A DNA stretch of 64,000 nt, from positions 5,438,143-5,502,142 of the forward strand of contig PTFA01000035.1 of assembly GCA_003342895.1 (NCBI GenBank). Direction: 5' to 3'. The notes beneath the pieces were generated by a model that was given only the letters and a program-made list of their open reading frames with translations, ran no database searches and had not been told where the DNA came from. This stretch comes from Casuarius casuarius (Eukaryota > Chordata > Aves > Casuariiformes > Casuariidae). Both the position numbers and the translations under genes were made by a program. Positions within the stretch are counted from its first letter, which is position 1. Every line of letters starts with the position of its first letter. Below, piece after piece: positions 50,652-63,783 of the stretch.

Positions 50652-50720
50652 AAAAAAAAAAAAAAGTCTTGAAAGGAACATTTTGTGACATTGGTGATTT
50701 TTTCTTTTTTTTTTTTTTTT
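50652..50720. repeat. A14 and T16 tracts as inverted pair
   Basis: Fourteen A (50,652-50,665) and sixteen T (50,705-50,720) are separated by about 39 bases, so the transcript could fold into a long A-U stem. No mobile-element signature lies between them. Homopolymer lengths may be imprecise. Confidence 0.7.
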
Positions 50721-51039
50721 AAGAAAATGATACAGCCTTTTCACAACACTTGCCGTAGATTCTTGTAAGCATCTGATTAGGCTCTTAACTGCATAAACTA
50801 CTGCACTTCAGTGAATTATTCTTAGCTTTGTAGCAGTAGTAATTTCTTGTAATTTTAGTTGCTCTTAAGACCCTTCTTAACCTCGAGATGTGTTGTTGAC
50901 CCTGTAAAGTCAATGGTAAAATTCCTTTTGCTGTAGTGAGGCTGAGGTTTCTCTCTCCCGGTGCTTTCAGACCCGTGCAAAAGCCAGAGGTAGCAAAAGA
51001 TGCGTCGGACGAGTGTAACGCATTCAGACGCAGGTAACA

Positions 51040-51520
51040 GCTAAAGCAGGAGCGAGGGACGCGCGGTGCCTCCGCCGAGCGGCTTTGCGGTGCTGCCGCC
51101 CAGCCCAGCGCTGCCGGGGAGCGCGGGGCCAGCGCTCGTGGGCGTCTGGGCAACCTGCGCGCCAGGAAAAGGATCGCCTCTTCCTTCTGGTTTCTTTTGT
51201 CCCTATCTGAAAATCCCCGTGCTCAGGAACTGCACACACACACTCAGTTATTTTAATCCTTAAAAGGCAATTCCAGTGTCCACATGTGAGGGGTGGGATT
51301 TCCCCAGCCGGCAGCGCTGCCGCTCCGGTCGCAGCGCGGCGTGCGTGGGTATCTAGGCAAGAACTACGTGCTTTTAAAAGGCTGATGTCGCAGAGTGGGT
51401 TTTGCAGCAGAGCACATTTAATCTCCGACTTAGATGGTTGCGAGGGCTTTCGAGTTACGAGTGTCCCCAGCCGCCTCCTCTCTGCTCTGCGTCCTGCGCT
51501 CCTGCGTGTGGCTGTAACGT
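51040..51520. promoter_or_regulatory. CpG-rich island
   Basis: CpG-rich DNA, densest at 51,050-51,150. At 51,295-51,304 GGGATTTCCC is a consensus NF-kappaB site. The long minus-strand open frame here (51,024-51,692, about 222 codons) shows no domain, coincides with the GC peak and is overlapped by other frames, so I do not treat it as coding. Confidence 0.5.
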
Positions 51521-53209
51521 GGACAGGGGTTTTTACTTGCTTGTGCTCAAGCCACTGCAAATAGCTGTGTAAAGAAGTCCCTGCTTTGAACAGGAGCAAA
51601 TTCCTGACAAAGAAACTCAGTGCTTCTGTTTTCCATGTTCTGATAGCTCCGTTAGGATCCCCTGATGTATACAGAGCACTCAGAGGCAACAAATAGTATT
51701 TTCATTATAATATAAGTAACAAATAGCATTTCCATAATAATTGGTTGTAATTTAAATGGCTATTTGATCAGGTTAAGCTTCTTTCAGATGAAAGAAATGT
51801 TCTGTTGCTTCTTACTACAGAGGCTTTTGTTTTCATTTGTCTTAATACTGCTGTAAAGGTTTTAGTTTATCTTAATAGCACTTTAAAAATACTGCTTTTT
51901 TTCCGCAGTGAAACCTTCCTGTAGGCTACTGCATACCTGTGCAATGTGGTATGTCTTCCCTACCCATTTCCAATCCAGTTGGAGTATTTTAAAAAAAGCT
52001 TGTCTAGCTAAAAAACGTGGCTAATTAAAAAGTGGCTTTCTCTGGATCTAGTCCTTCCTTCACGTACTAAACTGCACTGTGCTATAACATTTTATTCTTT
52101 TAACTGACAAGTGCAGGCTGTAGGACAAACATTTTCTATCGTAATTATTTATTCCAGCGCGGTGTCTGTATGTAGCCCTGTTCTCAAATGAAGAATAGGC
52201 AGATGAAATCTAATACACAGTGCTGGTGTGGAGGTCCTTCTTTTTCACTCTGAAGCACGCTGTAAGTAAGTGGGCTCTCAGCAGTTACCTTGTGCAGTGA
52301 ATTCAGTGGGCTGCAAAGGCAACAGAGTATCAAGTCAGTAATAGACGTGCTTCCTTTTTCTGTGATTATTTCTGAAGGATATGTAAGTCTGGATAATTTT
52401 CTAGCTATTATAAGGCGATAAACAAGTTAGAATCTCACAGACAAAAAAAGTGCATTTTGTTTGGGAATTGCTTTTCTGTGCAGACAGACGGCTAATCTTG
52501 CTCCTGGTGAAACTACGGGCAGATCCGCTGGAGCAAGGACAGTCAGACTGTTCCCACAGTACTTAGGACAGCAGTAATGTGAAATGAAAGGCACCACATC
52601 TTTGTCCTTAGAGTGGAAAATTGGAAATAAGCTGGTTTAGAGAGCAGCATCTAGACTGTGGTGTTCTCTACATGTACTTCATTAGGCTTCAGATACTGGT
52701 GGCAGTTCCACGTAAAGCAGCATGAAGTTAGTCAGCCCCTTTTGAGGTGCGATCTGCATTTACTTTGACTGCATGTTAATCTGCAGAAGACTGCAGGACT
52801 GTGCAGCACTGTTATGACCAGGCTTCAGAGAAATTGCTCTTCCCCCTGCGTTTGGTCTGTTTTCAAAGTCTGCAAAGCAGCTTTGCTACCTCTTGCACTG
52901 GTTGTCTGCTGTTTGCTATTGCATTTTAATGTTCTCAGTACAAGCAATTATGACAAATACTGAAGTCTAAATGAACAGTTTGTCTCCCATATACCTCACT
53001 TCTGCTTTTACCTTTGCGATATTTCACAGAAGGGCTGAGGGGTCTCGCGTTACCTTTAAGTTTTACAGGCTGCCTAGACGGGAGGCCAGCTGATACACAC
53101 TAGATCTTAATCAGCGTGAGCCACTTGTTTTTAAGCAACAACTGAGAAGAGAGAAGCGATGAGAGAGACGTATTTTTATACTGGGGAAAAATTCCACGCA
53201 AGAGAAGAA
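51521..53209. other. AT-rich spacer between islands
   Basis: No gene, island or nameable repeat. Open frames are all shorter than about 70 codons. Confidence 0.65.
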
Positions 53210-53610
53210 ACAGGCTGAGAGCAGTGAGGTTAGTACCTCTCCGGCTGCCGGGGGGCGCGGGCGGGGGGCCGGGTTCGGCACCGCCTGGGCGCTGGGTGGG
53301 CACGCGGTGTGCCCGCGTCGCGGGTGGCCCTGCGTGGAAACACGGGGACTGGCGCCTGCTTTGGCGTGAGAGCCAAGAGCCGAGGCCGGAGGGGCGGCAG
53401 CGGTCAGCGGGCGCCTGCGCTCTGCGGCCTGCGCCACCGCGGGCTGCGCTCGCCCCGCGCCAGGCCCGCCACCCGCCGCGGCCCCGGGAGCTCCCCCGAC
53501 CTCCCCCCGCGCGTCGCTGCGGCCACTGCAGCGAGGGGGCTGGCTCTGCCCCGAGTGCCCTCCTGGCCCCGCGCGGGGCCGCACGGCGCTGGAGGGCAGG
53601 CCTCTTCCCT
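53210..53610. promoter_or_regulatory. Strong CpG-rich island
   Basis: Very dense CpG, with consecutive G-runs at 53,249-53,273 that fit a G-quadruplex pattern. Open frames of 104-185 codons on both strands overlap each other and are rich in A, R, P and G, which is expected at this composition. No TATA box or clear donor is seen. Probably an unmethylated regulatory island. Confidence 0.55.
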
Positions 53611-55389
53611 GGTTTTGGGGTGACAACGCTGATTTACTTAAACTGCTGAGCAGCCTTGAATACGGCATTTTAGAAGCAAATGCTTTAGGTCACTTGCATA
53701 GATTAGACTGGATGCAAAGTGCATGAGGGAGGTGGTCTAATTCGACAGCCGTTTCTTGCTGCTGTGCTGGCATTTGCTTTAAAAAATCAGAGTATTTGCA
53801 AGCTCGCATGAGCCCTCGTAAGGTAATGTGGTAACATCTGCTCTGACACATATTTTCTTTTTTTCCTTTAAACATGAAAAGTTTACTTATCCAAACTCCT
53901 TCTTCTGTGTTGCCTTAGCACCTATTTACACAGGAAAATTTTTTAAAAAATAATCCAAACTTAGTGAAGATGTGAATTCTTAAAAAAATTAAGTGTATTA
54001 AAGTCCTCTGTAGAAATTATTTTTTAGAATTGGAGAGCTCTAAGTTGGCTTTAGCTGAGTTAACTTGAAAGCCTCTCAACTGTGAATAAGTTAGGGACTG
54101 AAGCCAGTTAACTAATCCACTTTGAACAGTAATTCAGATTAATTTCCTGAGTGTCTCCGTAGGCAAGCCCGAGAGCTGCGGCTGCAGAAACAGAAACCGA
54201 TGTGGCTCGTACGGTCGCTGGGAGCACTGCGGTTCCCCCCAGGCCCCACAGCGAGCCGACGCATCGGGAAAGAGCTCCGCGTTTTGGAGCTGGCTCTCAG
54301 GAAGAGCCACGTCGCAGTCGCCAGCTGAGGGCTGAGCACTCCTTAAAGCATATACTGGTTCCTGCCCGCCTGCGGTCAGTGCTTTAAAATCTGGTCCTGA
54401 GCTCCTTAAAGGCTCTGCAGTTGCTGCTGTGCTGAACAGCTGGGTTTATCACCATCTTCCTACATAGTCCCTGTGTCCTCTTCGTCAGACTTCCATTAAT
54501 CATTTCACTGAGAAAATTAAAGTTCATTAAAGATGTTGCTCATGTCAGCCTTCCCAGCTACTTCTGTGAGTCTGGCTTTTTTTGTGATGCAGTGCAGTGG
54601 AATTTAGGGAAATACGGAGAGCTTTGTGTTAAATCTTCAAGGGAAATGCTGCTGGCAGAGCACGGGGCACATACTGGTCGTCAGGGTTAGATGCATCTCT
54701 GGTGTAAGCCGTGCTGACCTGAATGATACAGAGAGCATGGCTTAGCAGCGCTCTGCGTGACCGGGAAAGCTGCGCAAGCTGCACACTGTAATGCAATAGT
54801 GCGTCTACACAGTTTCTTCTCAAGTAACCACTGAGAGTCTTTTAAATTCTGTTTTATCCTTTTCCTATCTAGAATGTAATGCTGTCGCTGTTTTAAAAAA
54901 AAAAGAACTCTTGAATTTATACCAAGTGTTTAATGGCAATATCGCAATTTTTTTATTCCATTTAGCAGTCTGGCAGTGGAAAGGCCCTACTGTGTTCCTT
55001 CTTTGAAGTCTGAAAAAAATCTGGCCTCGGTTTGTTACTTGGGGACAAGAGCTTTGCCTTGTGCAACAGTTACTCCCCTAAGGCCACGGCACACTTAGGG
55101 TGCACTGTGTTTTCCTGATATAAATGTTTAGCTCATCTTTTGTTTTTATACGAGCAGATACTCAGATGAGACTCGCAGCATTTGAAAAGAAAACGAAAGC
55201 ACCTTCTAAAAGGAATTGTCTTGCCGCTAGGTTTACTGATTTTGCAACAGATTTGGCTTTATGCAATGCATTATAATTATATGACAGGAGAACAGTGGAG
55301 AATATGGCATACCATTTCCCATAGGTTTCCTTTCCGAGATAAGAAAGATAAACATTCGCCTTTGCTTCTCCGAGAAGAAAAAGGAAAAA
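53611..55389. other. Spacer between islands
   Basis: Mostly AT-rich DNA with a modest GC rise at 54,160-54,330. No gene or named repeat. The part 55,180-55,330 is repeat-free and AT-rich and runs straight into the next island, a common arrangement at island shores. Confidence 0.6.
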
Positions 55390-56060
55390 AAAGCGCCGCG
55401 GCTTCCTGCGGGGCCGTTGGACGCTGGAGGCCGCCGCCGCGGGGCTCCTCGCCCGCAGACAATGCCGCGCGGCCCGCGGGGACGCCGGCGCACAAAGCGA
55501 GGAAGCCCCGGGCCGAGGTGCGCGTCCTCGGCTTCCTGCGCCGGCGGCTTCTCTGGGCCGCGGCCCCGCGCACGCCGCCACTCGCCCCGCGCTCCGGGGC
55601 CGCCGCGGAGCTGTTTGTTTTTCCAGGGTGCTCTCCGGGCGGGGGGAGCAGGGATGCCCGGGATGGGGGCTCGCCTTTGTGCCGGCACCGCTGCTGCTCC
55701 AGCTAGGGCAGGAGGAGCAGGAGCAGCCCGTGGTCTGCTTTAGGGTATGCGTGGCTTGACTCTGCATGACCCACCTCTGTCCCAGCCCGACACCCAGGCC
55801 AGGGAAATATTTTCCTTGGAGTGGCTTTCCGAAAGTAGGGAGCGAATCTCCAGTTACAGAGCAAAGCGAGCAGCAGCAGTGCTTTTCGGGTTGTGCCACT
55901 CACTGACGCGCTTCTACATACTGCACCGTGCGAAAGGGGAGAAGGACCCCGCCGCCCCGCTGCCGTAGCGGCTGGGGAGCACGTGCTGCCGGTCGGTCCC
56001 CGCAGCCCGGGCGCGTAAGGGGGTTAAACCTGCAGAGGGGCTTAACGGGAGAAGCTGTAA
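55390..56060. promoter_or_regulatory. Large CpG-rich island
   Basis: One of the largest islands here, densest at 55,390-55,650. It carries the longest open frame in the window (minus strand, 55,162-55,899, about 245 codons), but at least four other frames of 98-174 codons overlap it on both strands and none has a recognisable domain, so base composition explains them. At 55,612-55,626 a pyrimidine run ending TTTTTCCAG resembles a splice acceptor on the plus strand, but no coding frame follows that I trust. Confidence 0.55.
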
Positions 56061-56649
56061 AAATTGCAGTACCGTTCCCGGTGTCGGCAGTTAGCAAGAC
56101 AGCGTCAGACACAGTGGGAGGAACCTTCTGGATGGCTGCGGCGTTGTGCAGTGCTCTGCTCTTTTTGCTTTCTTTTTAACTTTCTCAGAAGTTACTTTAT
56201 TATTCTCAAACCAAGATTTGTAATGCACTGACATCTGCTGTGTGTTTGACTAACGCAGCCGCCGCAGCCCTGAAGGAAGGAAGCCCCGCTGCCTCTGCAC
56301 GGGGGGACTCCGCGGGCAGTTTTGAGGAAGGGGAAGGCGAGCGGGAGCCACAGCAGGGTGTTATTCCTACCGGGAGCTCAGAAGGAGCAGCACCCTGCCC
56401 CTGAGGATCTCAGAAGACAGTAGTTTTGCTGGAAGAAATGACCCAGGAGCAAGCTGGTTTCTGCTGTCGCAGCAGCAGTCTTGCTGGTGACTACAGTCAC
56501 TGCAGTTTAGGAAGAGCCACATTCGCCCAATTTTTCTTTTTTTTCGCTCTAGTGAGGAAGGTGGCGATGCAGGGGCCCCGGTGGGACAGGCGTGCGATAC
56601 TGATAAACAGCTTTTCTGCTCATTTGCAGAAACACTGAAAGATCAAAAT

Positions 56650-56910
56650 TCGGAGGAAAGGGGGCAGCGGAAGGGAAGCAGGGGGTGTGATGGTGGGTGC
56701 GCGGCGGCGGCGCGGGGAAGGGGAGCGCTCGCAGCAGAGCGCCGCAGCAGCCCGGCCCGGCCCGGCCCGGGGGGACGCTCGGCCCTGCACGGGGCCGCGG
56801 GTGGCCTGGGCAGCCCGCAGACCCAACCGGCCCCGTGCCGCGCTCCGGCCCCGGGTGCGTTTCAGGCGAGCGGTTCAGAGGCGCAGGGCAGCCCTCATCA
56901 GAAGTCTTTT
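56650..56910. promoter_or_regulatory. CpG-rich island with CCCGG repeat
   Basis: Dense CpG with GCGGCGGCGGCG and, at 56,751-56,770, four exact CCCGG pentamers followed by a G-run. DNA from about 56,260 to 56,650 is moderately GC-rich and may be its shore. Overlapping open frames on both strands are composition artefacts. Confidence 0.5.
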
Positions 56911-59900
56911 ACCAAACACCGTTAAAGGAGAAATTGACCTTTGTCCCCCGGAATAGTTCAAGTCACTTTCACTCTTTGTCAAAAATCAGTAGGATTTCTA
57001 ACGAAAAACGGAAGCCGAGCTGGGATTTTTGGTTACATTTTTCAGTTGAAAATATGTTTTCAAAAACAGCCCTTCTGTCTGAGAACCAGAGGGTTTCACG
57101 GGCTTCAGGGAAGCAGCTCTCCTGCAGCGAAGCTTCAAAATCCCATGGGTCCTCTGGGACGGGGGGAGCTCCCTAGCAAACTGCTGCTCAAAACACAGAC
57201 TTGGGCCAGCTTCATTCATTACAAATAAATGAGCCACGAGGTTGTCCCCACGCAGGTAACGTTAAGGGGTAGGCCTGCGGCTTGGACACAGTCCTACGCG
57301 TAAGCCCTCGAGCAAGAAGGATAGGCACCCGCTCATTTTTCTCACTCCAAACTGGCTGCAAAAGCTTGTTCTATAAATGCAGAGTTTCCTAGAAGAGCTA
57401 GACTGCAGATGTTGCATACGGGGTAGTTTCTCCTTTCGTTAATTCCCAGCACATCTGCAGAATTGCCGCAAGGCCCGGACGTGACTCCGCCCTTGTGTGG
57501 TCGCCGGTGGGTGTGACAGCGCTGGATAACATCTCGCCCAGCAGAACGAGCCGAAACAGAGCAAGCGCACCTCTGCGTTACGGAGAGCCTTCCACGGGAC
57601 GGGAGGCCTGCTCCCACTGGGATCGGCGCGGTAATTCCTGCTTAGCTTCAAAAGCACCAAAATGTAGCTCTGTGTTGCTCTGAGAGCCCGTTAAAAGGCC
57701 CTGGTGTGTCTAGTCCTCCGCAGTTTTCCCACGAGCAGGGAAAAGCGATACATCTCTCTGATATCGGCTGTGCAGGTCAGTGAAGGGTTTGGTCCTGGAA
57801 GGCCCTCAGGAACACTTCTCCAAAGGCACGTGGTACTAAATGATTTCTCTTCTTCTCTTTCTTTTTTTGGCTTCAGTGGGAGTGATGTCTTCTTTGAAGG
57901 CCTGGGCCAGAACGCCCTTAACTCATGATTTTCAGTGCCTCTTATGGTTGAGCTCTAAACAGCAGCTTTTCAAACTGAGAGTCTGAAATTAGTAATCACG
58001 ATCGGTATTTAGACACATGAATTCACAGGTACCTTCACAGATACTGTGTATTGCTTGGTTCCAAGGAGCTACATTTAGGAAAATCAGACAGTGAGTGATT
58101 ACTGGAGGATGTGACAGCAAGTGAAACTTGGCTACCTGCCTTCCAAAGATGGTTCGGTTTGTAAATACTTGAAGTCCCCAAAATGAGATGGGCTGTTTAG
58201 ATGCCAGGTATATTATTCCAGCCTGTTTAACATCAGCTAGTAGAGACTCGGGCTTTAAGTGGACTCGTAATTGTTAACGAATGAAGCTATCGGGTCAAAC
58301 TGAGCCTATTTTTCTTCATCGGAGTTTAAGCCATGTACAGGGCTGCATTTGTTGCCTGATACGCACGGCACATTTTCAGAGCACCTCCCTGCGTAGATGC
58401 TGGGATACGCAGAGCACCGAAAGCTAACAAATCACTCAAGGCAAAAAGCTTCCAAAAAAAAAGCCAAACCCCTTCATTTCCTCTCCTACTTATTTGAGTC
58501 AGATAACATCAAGGTTAAAAAAAAGCCAGCCTCTCACCCTGCCCATTAAGAAAAAACCACAAGAGAAGAACAAATTTTAATTTTTTGGAACTCGAAAATT
58601 ATGCCAAACATCTGCTGCAGAAGTGAGCGTGTGCTCAGTGCGAGTCGTGCCCCTGCGTTTAGTGGGCTTTGCAGCGCTCCTCCGAACGTGAAGCCACTGC
58701 GCACAACCGGCTCGATATTCAGTCACGTGGCATAGGGGCTGTTAGGTTTTCCACGCAAATAATTGCTATTCCTGCTTAACATCAGACACCTATGGCATCA
58801 GGGAGATGAAAATGGAGGGTATAGCGCTAACTAGGTATCTAGGGATGGGGAGGAAGTGAGAAACAGAGAGGGGGCTGCTGAGGAGCTGTGACATCCTTTT
58901 CTTTCCAGTGCAGTACCCATCATGTAACACGCTGGTGATTTTATGGTTGCATGGCTGCCCCCCTGAAGTCAGGAGCTGGCTCGATCTTCTATCTTTCTAT
59001 TATTTGAGTAGGTTGTATAGTATTGATCCCAGTTGTTGGGGACTGGTAGTCAATATACAGGTGCCTCCTTGCTCGTGCCCTGCGCCCTGTTTGTGTCATT
59101 TAGGCCCACGGGCTGTTTTCATCCACTTTTGATGCTTCATCAAGATATTACCAAAATTGGTAAGATTTTGAAAATAAACACAACTTGCTGTTGAGTAGCG
59201 CAAGTGATGTGTATCTTCTGAACCTGCTGTGGGCATTGCAGGGATTCTTGGAAGCCCTGAGGGCACTTGTCCCCCTTGAAAGCTGTGCCTCGGCCAGGGT
59301 TTCGCACCAGCTCTGCTGGCCAAGGGCTCCAGGGGGACGGGCTGAATCGTGGAAGCTTACGGCAGGCCTGGCCCTTGCCCATCCCCATCAGCATCATCTC
59401 CGCAGGCTGTGCCAGCCCGCTCTGAATCGCACCATAGGAAAGAAACACTTTAATGTGTCCTGAGCTCCAGGTGGATTTGCTGCTGCCCGACCGGGCTGTG
59501 CTGGCTGGCTCTGACAGAGCCCCTGACGTGCACCCTTGGGTCGCAGAACGGAGCTGTGCGTGTTTAACACAGGCTTGACTGGCCCCTGGAGCATACCTTC
59601 TCCTGGTAGCTAGCCTTACGATGGCTATATTTCCTTTATTTGTTGTGGGGGATAGCTACAAAATGGATGAAGAAAAGAAAACAAGTTAAAATGGAATTGC
59701 ATGTAAGTAAATGAACTGTGATAAAATGAATGGGCTGAACTTGCATCTACATCTCAGACTGGATTTGGACCAAGCCCCTTCTGAGAGTCCAGGAAAGTCT
59801 GGTTAACTATTTTTGTGTGTTTGGTCTGCATTTCTTTGCTCTCGCTGGGAGCAGGAGTAGAAATGCTGTGAGCAAGTCTGATACGCTGATGTTTCTGGCC

Positions 59901-62900
59901 AGGTCAAAAGCAGGACAGGCTGGAAATGTCATGCCAGCTGCTGTGTTTGGTAGATCTCCAGCTCAGGTTTACACACTCAGAAACTTGGAATAAGATTGAG
60001 ATAAACAAAAAGACCTCAGGGTGACTACACAGGCAAAACTGAACTTCCACCACCGAGGTGGTGAACTTAAACTGAAACATTCACGTTTTTCAGCGTCTGT
60101 ATTCTTGCTATGAAGGGAATTTGAATGTTTTGGGATTGCACTGTGCTTCTAAGCCAACTGGTTCTTTGGGGCAGTGCAGGGACTTCGGAGACTCCCAAGG
60201 GTCTGAGCCGTCTGCCACTGACACCAGGACCTAGGTTTCCAAAGACTGCGTGCTTTAAAGCTCCACGTTTCAGTTTGGGGGGAACTGTATGTAATCTAAA
60301 GTTGACTTTGGCCAAAGCTTAGCTTTTTTTCCTCCAGAAGGAAGAAAATAACTTCCACCACATCGCTTCCAACCTGATTCTCTAAAGATTGTATGTGTTT
60401 TTATCCAACAAAGCAGAGATTTGCTCTCAGATCAAAAATAGTTATATAATTTAAAATCTTAAAATGTTTTTTCAGGAACACAGTAGTTGCATTTAAAAGG
60501 AAACAAACTTGTGCTTCTAATCGTTTTCAAGTGCAGCATATCCCCAGTAGGGGCACAGCTAGAGCTTGGGGGTGGTTAGACTGTCAAGCTGCGTCTGTGC
60601 CAACTGGGGCCGCAGGGAACAGAAATGGCTTTACTGGTCCAGCCCTCAGGTCCTGCAGGTTGCACGTAGATCAGTGTGGCACTGCCACCTGCTCCTCCTG
60701 GACGTGGAACGCGTCCAACGCTTCAGGTGTCCAGAAGGAGGTGGACGCAGTTTGAAGGTGCACGGTAGTCCTCCCTCACTTCAGCTCTGCCCTCCGGACC
60801 CAGCAAGATACTCTCTGTGTTACAGCCAGGGCTGCTGTTCAGCAAGCAGATGGGGACAGAAGCTTGTCTGCCTGTGGCGTTACCCAGAAATTGTCCAGAT
60901 AGGTAACACGTACAGAAACTCCATATGCGGACAGTCTTATTTTAAAACAAAAGCACCCTGTTCCTGGCTAACCTGCCCTATTCTACAGGCTCTGCAAGAG
61001 CTTGGGACATCACTAGTTAGCCTTAACCAACTCCAAGTGCTTCTAGTTGTTCAGTAGTGGGAAAAGAGCATGACTTACATGGTCCTAATGCAGACAGTAA
61101 TCTGAGTATGCATGTGGGTTTTACAGTATGCTGATAGATGTGTAAAGCTTTGCTCCCAGGGCAGCTTTCCCCGAGGAGCCTGCAGAGTGTGGACAGGGAG
61201 CATCTCGCGTGCCCACGACAAACTCCCAGGAAGCTGCTAAAGACAAAACCTGAATTCACAGTGCAGGTACAGTGCCCAGACTGAGCGGCCTGAGGAAGTC
61301 ACCACGCGCTAAAGCCAGCATAGCTGCAAAGACGTGCGCACACGTCCCCGTCTGGCCAGGTCCCTTGCAGGAGCGGGAGCAGGAGCGCCGTGAGATTCAG
61401 AGCGGGTATCCCCGTGTGCTGCAGCAGCAAAGCCTTCCTAGCCTGGACACAGTTAACACTCGCTGCTGCAGCTTATTTCAGCCTCCGGTCTGTTTTACAG
61501 GCTCTCTGGAGTAAAACACAGCGTTGCCGGTGTGGCTGCGTCGCTAGAAGGGCTTTTGTCAAAGCCGGGTTTTATCAGAGGAGGAATCGCTCTTCTCCCA
61601 GGCACTAACATATTAAGTTGGCAGATCTCTGTCTCCTAAACTTAAGAGATGCAACTTGTAACATGAATAAGCTTTTCGAATAGTGTTTCCTCAAAGCAGT
61701 AACGTCCTAGACCCTGGATGAAAACAGGCTTTCAGGCGTTACGTGAGCTCAGAGAGGGTCACAGCTATAGTTTGGGACCCATGTGCTCAAAGAAATGATA
61801 GAAGGCATAATTTCTTTTTGATGTCCTTGCATTGTTTGGAAGACTTTTTTAGAAGCTTCCCATTTCAAATAATTGTGTTTTTGTACCATTTTTTCTAGTT
61901 GCATCTTTATCAAACCCTGCAATTTTTGAAACAGTCTAAGCAAGGGTGTAGATTTTTGATTAGCTAAAACAGTGGTCTGTTAAATAATGCACTTCTTTAG
62001 TAACAAGGGGAGAGGTACTACCTGACTTTAATTATTTTGCACAAAAGCCACTATTATTTTGCAACTTCAAGGTGATTTGGATGCGAGTGGACTTGTATGG
62101 TTCCTTTCTCTACACCCGTGCTTTGAAGAAAAATAAGCATCAATTTGGGAGTGTTAGAAAGAGCAGCTCGCCTTGGAAGCTGTGGGGCTCGGGTACAAAC
62201 GATCTGTGCTCGAGCTTCCCGAAGAGCCACAGCCTCTGCTTTGTGTGCGGAGAGGAGGCCGCCTTGTTTGTTTTCGTTTGCCGCGTTGGGCAGCGTTGCT
62301 GTAGGCCGCGAGCTGCAGGACGGCAGCGACCCAGGATTATCCTGCAGCGCCGTGACGAGGGGGTCCACAACAGCCAACCTGAACTCTGCTGCCGGCTGCC
62401 ATTTAATACCGCAAGAAACTGTTTGCGTTTCATCATGTAACCGGTTGTGTGAATTCAAGAGCCTTCCCCGGATCAGGCTGTGTTTTCAGATGAAAGAAAG
62501 AAAGAAACTACCAAATGGCAGGCTGAAATACAGAGTTTGTTTTCCCGTAGGCCTGTCCTCTGAGCATAAACAAATATACTGCCGTGAAGATCCCTGCTCA
62601 GGCTGCAGGACAAGAAACTGGGTAGAGAAGGGATGGAAAATAGGAATATAAGGACAGAAATGTTGAAGCTGCTTTTCTTTGATATCAAGGGAGTAGGAAC
62701 AGACTCAAAACGAAACGGGACAGTGCAAAGTATCTTCACAGGATCGGCTGAAAAGTAAAATGTGCTCTCCTGATCCTGAAACCCTTGCCTCTACAATTCC
62801 CGTCAGGATCGGTATAGAATTGAGCCCGTTTGTGACTTTTCCCCCAGGCTGTTAAATCGGCTCTTATTCAATACGATTTCAGTCTAGATCCTAATAAAGT

Positions 62901-63149
62901 TACTCTGTTCCTCATGAAGCTCGCATTATGGATGTACAGCCATCATGGTCGATGGACTGCTTAGTTTTTCCTGTAAAAACAGAAATCTTGGTACGGCTGG
63001 GAGCCTGTAAAAACAAGCCCGAAGCTACCAGAATTTTTAGCTTTGCAGTATAAACGAGACACCACATTCTCCACTGCCGCACAGACATGGACCTACACAT
63101 GCCCGAGGTTTTGACAATGAGACTTATTCACGCGAAGAAGACACTTTCC
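56911..63149. other. Gene-free DNA between the last two islands
   Basis: Mixed composition with no supported gene. A 16-base near-palindrome, TTACCAAAATTGGTAA at 59,148-59,163 (seven-base arms, two central A), is present. Open frames such as 60,566-61,057 plus (about 163 codons) and 62,145-62,651 plus (about 168 codons) resemble no protein and are overlapped by frames on the other strand. Moderately CpG-rich spots near 57,480-57,620 and 62,280-62,360 are too weak to call islands. Confidence 0.5.
59148..59163. repeat. 16-base dyad
   Basis: TTACCAA and TTGGTAA are exact reverse complements separated by AA. It is a possible dimeric protein-binding site, isolated in ordinary DNA. Confidence 0.5.
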
Positions 63150-63505
63150 AGGTGACTATTCCCTCGCCCTAGCGCCGCACACCGAGTAACGTAATTCAGG
63201 CGCGTTTGCTCGGGGACGCGCTGCTGGGAGCGGGCGGGAAGGCGGCCGTGGGCTCGGGGGTGCCCCCCGGAGCGAGCCGAGCGCGGGCAGCCGAGCAGCT
63301 GCGGCGCGGCGCGGCGCGGCGAGGCTCTCCCAAAGCCGAGCTTGCGGGCGCGCTCGCACGCCGCTTTCCCCGTGCGATGGCTCCGCCGGGGCCGCGGAGG
63401 CTGGTGCTGCGGTGGCCGGGCTGTGCCGGGCTGTGCCGCCGCATCGGCCCTCCCAGGACCAGCCCCGCGTTCAGGTGCCGCTGAGCGGCGGAGCACAGGG
63501 GCGCC

Positions 63506-63558
63506 GGGGCCGGGGCCGGGGCCGGGGCCGGGGCCGGGGCCGGGGCCGGGGCCGGGGC
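63506..63558 (+). repeat. (GGGGCC)8 hexanucleotide repeat
   Basis: Eight perfect GGGGCC units fill 63,506-63,553, followed by a partial unit to 63,558. The motif is identical to the one expanded in human C9orf72, although nothing here suggests that gene. It can form G-quadruplexes and keeps all frames open, giving Gly-Pro, Gly-Arg and Gly-Ala (or Ala-Pro and Gly-Pro on the other strand) dipeptide runs that should not be taken for proteins. Confidence 0.95.
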
Positions 63559-63783
63559 GGCTGCGGCGCGCCGGGTGCCGCGGGCGCCTCCGCGCTGCTC
63601 GGGGCTCCCTGCTCGCAGGTGACACGCGAAAACTGCCGCTACTTCCAGTCTTTTAACAGAGGAAACCCGGTGAGCGCTCATTCCGTGCTAGAAATATTTT
63701 ATTTCCCGCACTACACTCAATTCTCGTAAGCGCGGCGGGGAAGGGACAGACTACAGACGGTCATGTTTACATGCTGCCTTATT

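Larger units (their letters stand above)
47784..51039. other. Gene-free DNA with A-tracts and a purine-rich strand
   Basis: An uninterrupted run of 27 A (47,927-47,953), a purine-biased strand (48,045-48,760) and an A14...T16 pair (50,652-50,720) are listed separately. A direct repeat of TAATTGGGT lies at 50,178-50,200. No gene is supported; a plus frame of about 125 codons at 49,396-49,773 shows no recognisable content. Confidence 0.55.

Noticed and set aside
51024..51692. Minus-strand open frame of about 222 codons
   Set aside because: Coincides with a GC peak and island, with no recognisable motif and competing frames on the opposite strand.
55162..55899. Longest open frame in the window (about 245 codons, minus strand)
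   Set aside because: It lies in a CpG-rich island where stops are rare, is overlapped by several other frames on both strands, and shows no domain or signal I recognise.
60534..60560. CTCF-like CCAGTAGGGGCAC
   Set aside because: One G short of the usual core, so the alignment to the consensus breaks; not strong enough to list as a site.
63196..63681. Open frames with Ala-Pro, Gly-Pro or Gly-Arg runs on both strands
   Set aside because: The runs come directly from the GGGGCC hexanucleotide repeat; no other protein features are present.
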